A stretch of DNA of 9,886 bases from Sulfuricurvum sp. (lineage in GTDB: Bacteria > Campylobacterota > Campylobacteria > Campylobacterales > Sulfurimonadaceae), in NCBI GenBank assembly GCA_024635855.1, contig JAGXHZ010000044.1, positions 1-9,886 of the forward strand. The letters are read 5' to 3'. A model generated the notes under the pieces. The model ran no database searches. It saw nothing but the letters and a program-made list of their open reading frames with translations, and had not been told where the DNA came from. A program made the translations under genes and the position numbers. Below are positions 1 through 5,537 of the stretch, one piece after another; position 1 is the first letter of the stretch; each line of letters begins with the position of its first letter.

Positions 1-1
1 C

Positions 2-499
2 TTGCTCTCCATCGTGATCATCGCCATTTTACTTGCTTTTGTTTTGGGATGGAGAGAATCACTTATCGTGACCTTTACGGTTCCTGCTATTTTGGCGATT
101 ACTCTTTTCATCGCCTATCTCACAGGTCAGACGATTAACCGTATCACCCTTTTTGCATTCTTGCTGAGTCTTGGATTGCTGGTCGATGCTGCGATTATCG
201 TTATTGAAAATATCCATCGCCATTTTCACGCCCCCAATGCACATGAAAGGGATGCAGATCAGCTGATGGTTGAAGCCACCGATGAGATCGGAGCACCTAC
301 CAACATTGCCACTCTCGCCATTATCTTGACCATGGTTCCTATGGCATTTGTTGGGCAGATGATGGGTCAGTTTATGAAACCTATCCCTGCAAATGTCCCT
401 GTCGCACTCATTGCATCGCTCTTTGTTGCTTACATCTTTACCCCTTATTTGGCAATACGATTGCTCAAAAAACCTCAACATCCTACAGAGGCTCACTAA
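2..499 (+). CDS. RND efflux permease, N-terminal half (5' end outside window)
   Basis: This is the end of the N-terminal half of an AcrB/CusA-type RND permease, a proton-driven inner-membrane exporter. The frame is open to the left edge, so the apparent TTG start is only the first whole codon. The 165 visible residues begin inside TM2, followed by TM3 (about 21-42), TM4 (45-71), TM5 (96-118) and TM6 (130-155). TM4 carries GLLVDAAIIVIEN. Its Asp62 matches the first proton-relay aspartate of AcrB (D407), and the second (D408) is Ala, as in CusA-type heavy-metal pumps. Translation stops after TM6 and a short hydrophilic tail (KKPQHPTEAH), exactly where a normal ~1050-residue RND protein would continue into TM7. 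The other half follows as a separate gene. Family assignment is firm. Substrate is unknown; metal ions or organic compounds are both possible. Confidence 0.88.
   Translation: MLSIVIIAILLAFVLGWRESLIVTFTVPAILAITLFIAYLTGQTINRITLFAFLLSLGLLVDAAIIVIENIHRHFHAPNAHERDADQLMVEATDEIGAPTNIATLAIILTMVPMAFVGQMMGQFMKPIPANVPVALIASLFVAYIFTPYLAIRLLKKPQHPTEAH
467..472 (+). repeat. A6 run near the 3' end of the N-half RND gene
   Basis: Six adenines encode two lysines just after TM6. The reading frame of the downstream RND gene (one base back) is open from here to its ATG at 499 without a stop. One extra A, or a -1 ribosomal slip here, would therefore fuse the two halves into a single protein. That is the only reason to mark it. 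Runs of this length are common in AT-rich genomes. Confidence 0.6.
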
Positions 500-501
500 T
501 G
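487..501 (+). promoter_or_regulatory. Shine-Dalgarno AGAGG and TAATG stop/start overlap between RND halves
   Basis: AGAGG at 487-491 lies 7 bases before the ATG at 499-501, an ideal distance. The TAA stop of the N-half (497-499) shares its last A with this ATG. The arrangement is typical of translational coupling, where the ribosome that finishes the first half starts the second, giving matched amounts. It also supports a real separate start for the C-half rather than a simple sequencing frameshift. Confidence 0.75.
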
Positions 502-2208
502 TATCAAAAATTTGAAAATTATCTATTGGCTGTTCTCAATTCTTCGTCTAAAAAAAAGCTATTTCTTTGGCTGACGCTCGCTGCATTTATCCTCTCGATT
601 GCGATGATACCCACACAGCTTGTCATGGCGAAAATGCTTCCCGGAAAAAACAACGATACCTATTCGGTCTACATTGATCTCCCAAGCGGAAGCTCGATCG
701 AGCAAACTCAGCGCGTTAGCCAGTGTGTCACCACTATTCTTCAAAAAGAGCCTGAAGCACTCGATATGGAAGTCTTTTTAGGTTCAGGTTCACCCCTTGA
801 TTTTGCAGGACTTATCAAAGGTTCTCATTTCAAAAATTCTGAAAATGTTGCGGAAATTGTCCTTAATCTTACCAAAAAGCACGATAGAAGCGAGCCTTCA
901 TACATGATGGTACAGCGTCTTCGTCCAGAGATACAAAAACAATGCGAGAGCATCATCCCTCAAACCAACATCAAATTCATTGAACCACCCGCAGGTCCTC
1001 CAACAATGGCCGCTATCGTTGCAGAAGTATACGGCAATAATGCATCCGGCATTCGACATCTAAGCCAACGCGTACAAGGTGTCTTTGAACAGACAAAAGG
1101 ACTTGTTGATATTGATATCATGCAAGATGAAATTTTTGAAAAGATCGAAGTACGTGTCAACAGCGATAAAATTGCCCGCTCAGGTTTAGACATCAAACAC
1201 GTCAATGATATTTTGTACCTTGCATTTGAGGGGATGTCCATTGCCGTTAAAAACTCTTCGGAAGTATCTGAGCAAATCCCTATTTTCTTGGTTCTTGATC
1301 CTACGAGCAAAAAATTCAGTTCCAAAGATCTCAATGCAATCTCTCTTAAACTTTCGAGCCTAAAACTGATGAACAGCATGGGAATGATGATTCCTCTCAC
1401 CGAAGTCGTTGAAATCGTATCGGTAAAATCCAATCCGATGATTGTGACGAAAAATCTTCATCAAATGACGAATGTGTTAGCAGAAACCGATATGGTTTCC
1501 CAAGTTTATCCTCTCATGGATGCGCGTAACGTTATTTTAGATACCTTTACAGATGAATATGAGATTCATAAAATCGGTCTTTTTAATCTCCAACTCATCG
1601 ACAAAAAATCCAAAGAACACTATGAATTGATTTGGGATGGTGAGATGGAAGTCACTCTCGATACGTTTGTCGATTTAGGCGGTGCTTTTATCGCGGCACT
1701 CGTTCTTATCTTTTTACTGATGGTTATTTATTATAAGAGCTTTGTTCTCAGCGGAATCATCTTGCTTGGAAGCTTTCTCTCCATCGTAGGCGTTCTTTTC
1801 GGTCACTTCATTATGGACTTGTTTACGGCGGATACTTTTTTCCTCACCGCGACCTCACTCATAGGATTTATTGCCCTCATCGGTATCAGTTCACGCAATT
1901 CTCTATTGCTTATTGACTTTACCAAATCACTGATGGTCGATAAAGGGATGAGAAAAAAAGAGGCGATTGCTTATGCGGCAGCCACTAGAGCCAAACCCAT
2001 TTTCCTCACCGCAGCAGCGATTATTCTAGCGTCTACGCTTCTGGCAAGTGATGCGGTATTTGGCGGATTAGGTGTTTCTCTCATTTTTGGTACCATTGCA
2101 GCGGTAGTAGCTTCCTTGATCGTTGTCCCTGTCTTGTTGGACAACTCAAATCTGGAAAAACATTTTAGTTTTCATGAACGCAAAGCCGTTTCCGTTATCG
2201 AGCCTTAA
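499..2208 (+). CDS. RND efflux permease, C-terminal half
   Basis: This 569-residue protein corresponds to the second half of an RND permease. TM7 lies at about 20-45 after a short cytoplasmic start, and a large periplasmic porter/docking region spans about 46-390. TM8 (392-412), TM9 (415-438), TM10 (447-475), TM11 (500-517) and TM12 (522-547) follow. The segment after TM7 (AKMLPG, then a DLPSGSS motif) and the PPAGPP motif at 163-168 match intact single-chain RND permeases as I remember them. TM10 reads IGISSRNSLLLIDF, placing Arg466 where AcrB has relay Lys940. Thr504 in FLTAAA matches AcrB Thr978. The protein should assemble with the preceding gene product into one 12-helix subunit, then a trimer. 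ATG 499 is chosen because of a well-placed AGAGG and because homologues have similar residues from this point. The stop is 5 bases before the next gene. Family certain; function as a two-chain pump inferred. Confidence 0.9.
   Translation: MYQKFENYLLAVLNSSSKKKLFLWLTLAAFILSIAMIPTQLVMAKMLPGKNNDTYSVYIDLPSGSSIEQTQRVSQCVTTILQKEPEALDMEVFLGSGSPLDFAGLIKGSHFKNSENVAEIVLNLTKKHDRSEPSYMMVQRLRPEIQKQCESIIPQTNIKFIEPPAGPPTMAAIVAEVYGNNASGIRHLSQRVQGVFEQTKGLVDIDIMQDEIFEKIEVRVNSDKIARSGLDIKHVNDILYLAFEGMSIAVKNSSEVSEQIPIFLVLDPTSKKFSSKDLNAISLKLSSLKLMNSMGMMIPLTEVVEIVSVKSNPMIVTKNLHQMTNVLAETDMVSQVYPLMDARNVILDTFTDEYEIHKIGLFNLQLIDKKSKEHYELIWDGEMEVTLDTFVDLGGAFIAALVLIFLLMVIYYKSFVLSGIILLGSFLSIVGVLFGHFIMDLFTADTFFLTATSLIGFIALIGISSRNSLLLIDFTKSLMVDKGMRKKEAIAYAAATRAKPIFLTAAAIILASTLLASDAVFGGLGVSLIFGTIAAVVASLIVVPVLLDNSNLEKHFSFHERKAVSVIEP
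550..557 (+). repeat. A8 homopolymer early in the C-half RND gene
   Basis: Eight adenines followed by G encode Lys18-Lys19-Lys20, just before TM7. The frame reads A-AAA-AAG, the heptamer used for -1 frameshifting in E. coli dnaX. Such a run is a potential slippage site. However, the positive residues fit the cytoplasmic edge of TM7, and the -1 frame gives no recognisable protein, so frameshifting is not claimed. Confidence 0.6.
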
Positions 2209-2213
2209 GACAC

Positions 2214-4016
2214 GTGCAAGCCTTTAAAATAACGACATCAAATGTCAATGTTGCTTTAACACAAGCATCTCAAAAGGCGGGGATTCCGGTTGAAAAAATC
2301 GGATTTGATCTCCTCTCCTATCACACCTACTATCGTGGAACCGTAGATGAAGAGTGGCGTATGTTAGACGCCTCACGACTAGAAGAAGTAACTACCGAGG
2401 TTGAAATACGGGCTTCTTCTTTTGAAGTTCGTCAAGAGTATCAGATTATCATCCATCCCTTACAACCGCATCCGCATTTTGATCTTCATTTGAGTTTAGT
2501 ATCGGATAAAAACAAGACAAAAGCCGTTGTAATTATTAACCCCACTTCCGTCATTCCTCTGAAAAAAGGGATTCAAGATTACATAAAAAAAGAAATTCGC
2601 GCCAAAAAACTTCGTGCAGGCTTGCTTATCGGTATCACAGAAAGTGACCTTGACAGCCAAATCAATCAACTGCTTCTCAAGATTCAAAAAGAGGGAAGAT
2701 TACAAGAACCGTATCGAATGGGTGTCACCCGTTTCTTTCCCCCGATAGAACCGATAAATGACACGGTAATACTTCATTATAAGACAAAGGCGCATGAAAA
2801 TAATCTTATCGAAGGAGTTTTGCCTGATGATTTGATCCTTGAGTATATTTTTGCCGTCAATGGACGTAATGGACGCAGTTGTACAGGAGAGTTCCTTCAC
2901 GTGGGCGAGCCTCTTATTCGCTATGCCAAAGCCATTACCATCGACCACAAAACGATACGAGCTGAAGAAGATACTCTCTCTATTCGTTTCTATGCTACAC
3001 AATCAGGCTTCGTCCAACGTGTCAATGGTATTTTCTCCATCGCACATGAACTTCATCTAAAACATGCAAGCTTCAAAGACACAGGCTCGATTGAAGCGGG
3101 AAGTGATAAAGATATTCATGTCAAAATAAGCCATGAAGATAAGACTAAAGATGCGGTTGGTTCAGGAGTCAATATCGACGTTCAAACGCTTGATGTCCAA
3201 GGTACCATCGGAAGTAACACAAAAATTCAAGCATGTGATGTCACCATCGGAGCGCAAACCCATAAAAAATCACTCATTGAAGTGCAAGAAAATGCCACGA
3301 TTCATCTCCACCGAGGAGAACTAAAAGCTAAAAATGCCACGATAGAAATTTTGGAAGCGGGGAAAATAGAAGCCCAAACCGTTCATGTCACTAAAATGAT
3401 GGGAGGAGAGATTATTGCCAATCATGTCACAATCGATACTCTCTACTCCAATGCTAGAATTACTGCCCTTAACTCTATTACGATTAATACAATTGTCGGT
3501 GAGGGAAATAATCTCATCATTAATCCTCGTGCGATCCCTTCATACGAAGAACAAATCAACACCCTTGAGGTAGATCTCAAAAAAGCAAACCTCCACGTTC
3601 AAAACAAAGGCAAAGAACTTCTGGGCAAAGAGCTCACGCTAAAAGAACAAATGAACCGTATTAAACAAACTCAAGAGAAGATAAAAGCAGCCTTGGCTCA
3701 CAATCAGCCTCCTCTCAAAACAGACTTAATTCGAGTGCAACACTTCAAATTTTCCCTCTCAGAACTCAAATATGAACAAATCGCCATCAAAGAGCATGAA
3801 GATCATATCCACACGATTGAAGATGCGCTCAACAAACTGTATGATGCCGACATCCACGCCACAATCAACCATAACGGCAGCTATAACGGTCACACGCAGA
3901 TTTTATTTGTTGATCCTAAAACATCCCAAAAATATACTCTTTCACCCCAAGGAAGAGTCACAAAAATCTCTCTGCAACGTGTTGGTGAAGACAAGAAATT
4001 TGTATTAAATTCCTAA
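2214..4016 (+). CDS. fapA: FapA/DUF342-family protein with beta-helix and coiled coil
   Basis: This 600-residue soluble protein has no signal peptide or membrane segment. Residues 1-200 form an N-terminal mixed alpha/beta region. The stretch around 207-232 (NGRNGRSCTGEFLHVGEP) resembles the DGR-x-x-x-G turn typical of the FapA/DUF342 family. From about 270 to 440 there are short repeated beta strands (such as IDVQTLDVQG, IEAQTVHV, IIANHVTI, ITALNSITI) expected of a right-handed beta-helix. A charged coiled coil covers 443-495 and a helical segment about 515-545, followed by a beta-rich tail ending near 600. The family is named for flagellar assembly protein A, studied in Vibrio as a glucose-responsive flagellation regulator; the role here is unknown. 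GTG 2214 is the only plausible start, since no ATG, GTG or TTG lies between it and the upstream in-frame stop. There is no good Shine-Dalgarno and the gap is 5 bases, so it probably depends on coupling with the pump gene. Confidence 0.72.
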   Translation: MQAFKITTSNVNVALTQASQKAGIPVEKIGFDLLSYHTYYRGTVDEEWRMLDASRLEEVTTEVEIRASSFEVRQEYQIIIHPLQPHPHFDLHLSLVSDKNKTKAVVIINPTSVIPLKKGIQDYIKKEIRAKKLRAGLLIGITESDLDSQINQLLLKIQKEGRLQEPYRMGVTRFFPPIEPINDTVILHYKTKAHENNLIEGVLPDDLILEYIFAVNGRNGRSCTGEFLHVGEPLIRYAKAITIDHKTIRAEEDTLSIRFYATQSGFVQRVNGIFSIAHELHLKHASFKDTGSIEAGSDKDIHVKISHEDKTKDAVGSGVNIDVQTLDVQGTIGSNTKIQACDVTIGAQTHKKSLIEVQENATIHLHRGELKAKNATIEILEAGKIEAQTVHVTKMMGGEIIANHVTIDTLYSNARITALNSITINTIVGEGNNLIINPRAIPSYEEQINTLEVDLKKANLHVQNKGKELLGKELTLKEQMNRIKQTQEKIKAALAHNQPPLKTDLIRVQHFKFSLSELKYEQIAIKEHEDHIHTIEDALNKLYDADIHATINHNGSYNGHTQILFVDPKTSQKYTLSPQGRVTKISLQRVGEDKKFVLNS

Positions 4017-4078
4017 AAAAAATAAACTTCTTTAATTCACACCTATGGGTTTTATCTTTTTGAGGTAAAACTCTTACC
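4017..4078 (+). other. Intergenic gap before selO; no clear terminator
   Basis: The longest gap in the window, at 62 bases. It begins with an A run continuing from the fapA stop codon and is T-rich around 4050-4061. I see no GC-rich hairpin with a T tail, so no intrinsic terminator is supported. A sigma70 promoter could lie here (T-rich tract, then TAAAAC at 4066-4071), but that -10 match is poor and would sit almost on the start codon. selO may therefore be read through from fapA. Confidence 0.5.
4062..4078 (+). promoter_or_regulatory. selO Shine-Dalgarno within a small inverted repeat
   Basis: GAGG at 4062-4065 is the only Shine-Dalgarno-like sequence upstream of the selO ATG, at a rather long 13-base spacing. 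It overlaps a perfect 5-base inverted repeat, GGTAA (4064-4068) and TTACC (4074-4078), with a 5-base loop ending at the ATG. Folding would shorten the effective spacing or hide the GG. The repeat is short and may be chance. Confidence 0.35.
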
Positions 4079-5515
4079 ATGAAATTATCAAACCTAACCC
4101 TAACCGCTCCCTATCTTGATCTTGATCCGATTTTCTACCATGAAGTGCATCCGACACCCTTAAAAAATCCGAGCCTCGTCAGTCTCAATAATGATGCACT
4201 TAAGCTTCTTGGTTTAAATCCCGATAAGATTGATGGTAAAGAACTGGAATCTTTACTCAACGGTACAACTTTGTTGGAAGGCTCACGCCCCTTTGCTATG
4301 TGCTATGCCGGTCATCAGTTTGGCTATTATGTGCCTCGTTTGGGTGATGGTCGTGCGATTAACCTTGGCTCTCATGATGGCTGGAATCTACAGCTCAAAG
4401 GTTCCGGACAAACCCTCTATTCACGTCAAGGTGACGGTCGTGCCGTCTTACGCTCTTCCATACGAGAATATTTGATGAGTGAAGCAATGCATGGATTGGG
4501 AATACCGACCTCTCGTGCACTTGCCATTATCAGTTCGGATGAGAAAGTAGCCAGAGAAAGTTGGGAACGTGGGGCAATCGTTTTACGCCTTGCACCCTCA
4601 TGGATACGATTTGGAAGTTTTGAATACTTTTTTCACACCAACTCACATGATAAACTCGAAAAACTCGCCGATTTTTTACTCAAAGAGTCTTTTCCTCATC
4701 TTCTTGACACCGAAGATGCCTATGCAAAAATGTTTGGAGAGATTGTCAAACGTACCGCACACATGATCGCCCATTGGCAATCGGTCGGATTTAACCATGG
4801 CGTTATGAACACCGATAACATGTCCGCTATCGGTATCACCATCGATTACGGTCCGTTTGCTTTTATGGATACTTTCGAGAGCGGTTACATTTGCAACCAT
4901 ACGGATAATGAAGGGCGTTACAGTTTTGACAATCAGCCCCGTATCGGACACTGGAACCTTTCACAGCTGGGACGCGCCCTCTCCCCCCTCATCACTCAAG
5001 AAAAGATGGAAAAAGAGTTGGAAAAGTACGGAGATTATTTTACAACCCGCCTCATGGAGCTGTTAAGAGCAAAACTGGGACTGGAAAGTGCAGAGGAAAA
5101 CGATGGAGAATTATTCCGTTCACTTTTTACTGTGATGGAAAATGGACGTGTCGATATGACTCCTTTTTTCAGAACACTGAGTCATTATAATGGAAATAAA
5201 AGTCCCCTGCTCTCCCTCACTCTCGCCCCCAATCAACTGGGCGAATGGCTTGATCTTTATGACAAGCGCTTAGAAAACAATACTTCCACGACGGCTGTCC
5301 GCCACGCACAGATGCTTCGTGTCAACCCCAAGTATATTCTCAAAAACTACATTCTCCAAGAAGCCATTGACTTAGCCGAAAAAAACGATTTTACCCTCGT
5401 CAATGACTTGCTCCTACTGGCGCAAAATCCGTACGATGAACACGAAAAATTTGAACGCTACGCAGGAGTCACACCGCCTCAAAATCAGAATTTAAAGCTT
5501 AGCTGCTCGTCGTAA
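4079..5515 (+). CDS. selO: Protein adenylyltransferase SelO (YdiU/UPF0061)
   Basis: SelO is a pseudokinase-fold enzyme that binds ATP in inverted orientation and transfers AMP to Ser, Thr or Tyr of target proteins, linked in E. coli to the oxidative-stress response. At 478 residues this protein is complete and equal in length to E. coli YdiU. Visible landmarks are the GDGRAINLG loop (89-97), Lys107, SRQGDGRAVLRSSIRE (115-130) with Glu130, Arg170 and Arg177, HGVMNTDNMS with Asp246 and Asn247, and DYGPFAFMD with metal-binding Asp256. These match the known catalytic set of Pseudomonas SelO at a constant offset of 6. Cys272 and Cys476 are both present, in the final CSS motif for the latter. They match the cysteines reported to form a regulatory disulfide in E. 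coli, and Cys476 replaces the selenocysteine of animal SelO. ATG 4079 is the first start after an in-frame stop at 4061. The gene converges with the next at 8 bases. Confidence 0.97.
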   Translation: MKLSNLTLTAPYLDLDPIFYHEVHPTPLKNPSLVSLNNDALKLLGLNPDKIDGKELESLLNGTTLLEGSRPFAMCYAGHQFGYYVPRLGDGRAINLGSHDGWNLQLKGSGQTLYSRQGDGRAVLRSSIREYLMSEAMHGLGIPTSRALAIISSDEKVARESWERGAIVLRLAPSWIRFGSFEYFFHTNSHDKLEKLADFLLKESFPHLLDTEDAYAKMFGEIVKRTAHMIAHWQSVGFNHGVMNTDNMSAIGITIDYGPFAFMDTFESGYICNHTDNEGRYSFDNQPRIGHWNLSQLGRALSPLITQEKMEKELEKYGDYFTTRLMELLRAKLGLESAEENDGELFRSLFTVMENGRVDMTPFFRTLSHYNGNKSPLLSLTLAPNQLGEWLDLYDKRLENNTSTTAVRHAQMLRVNPKYILKNYILQEAIDLAEKNDFTLVNDLLLLAQNPYDEHEKFERYAGVTPPQNQNLKLSCSS

Positions 5516-5537
5516 ATCACAACCTATAAAAACGACG
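5508..5537. repeat. Short inverted repeat spanning the selO/CoA-ligase convergent junction
   Basis: CGTCGT at 5508-5513 (the last bases of selO) is the reverse complement of ACGACG at 5532-5537 (inside the end of the CoA-ligase gene), with an 18-base loop. It is the only symmetric element at a junction where two transcripts collide with 8 bases between stops. The stem is short, the loop long and there is no T tail, so a bidirectional terminator is possible but weakly supported. Confidence 0.3.

Noticed and set aside
59..496. Minus-strand open frame of 145 codons opposite the N-half RND gene
   Set aside because: It is antisense to a clearly conserved membrane protein and its translation is rich in Cys, Asn and Arg with no family resemblance.
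550..558. dnaX-like A-AAA-AAG programmed frameshift in the C-half RND gene
   Set aside because: The zero frame gives a well-conserved TM7 and full protein; the -1 frame yields no recognisable product, and I see no stimulatory hairpin.
960..1433. Minus-strand open frame of 157 codons inside the C-half RND gene
   Set aside because: Shadow of a conserved coding region; no recognisable domain and no ribosome binding site noted.
4014..4040. Possible terminator after fapA (TAAA-CTTC-TTTA)
   Set aside because: The stem is four A-T pairs, far too weak, and no T tract follows directly.
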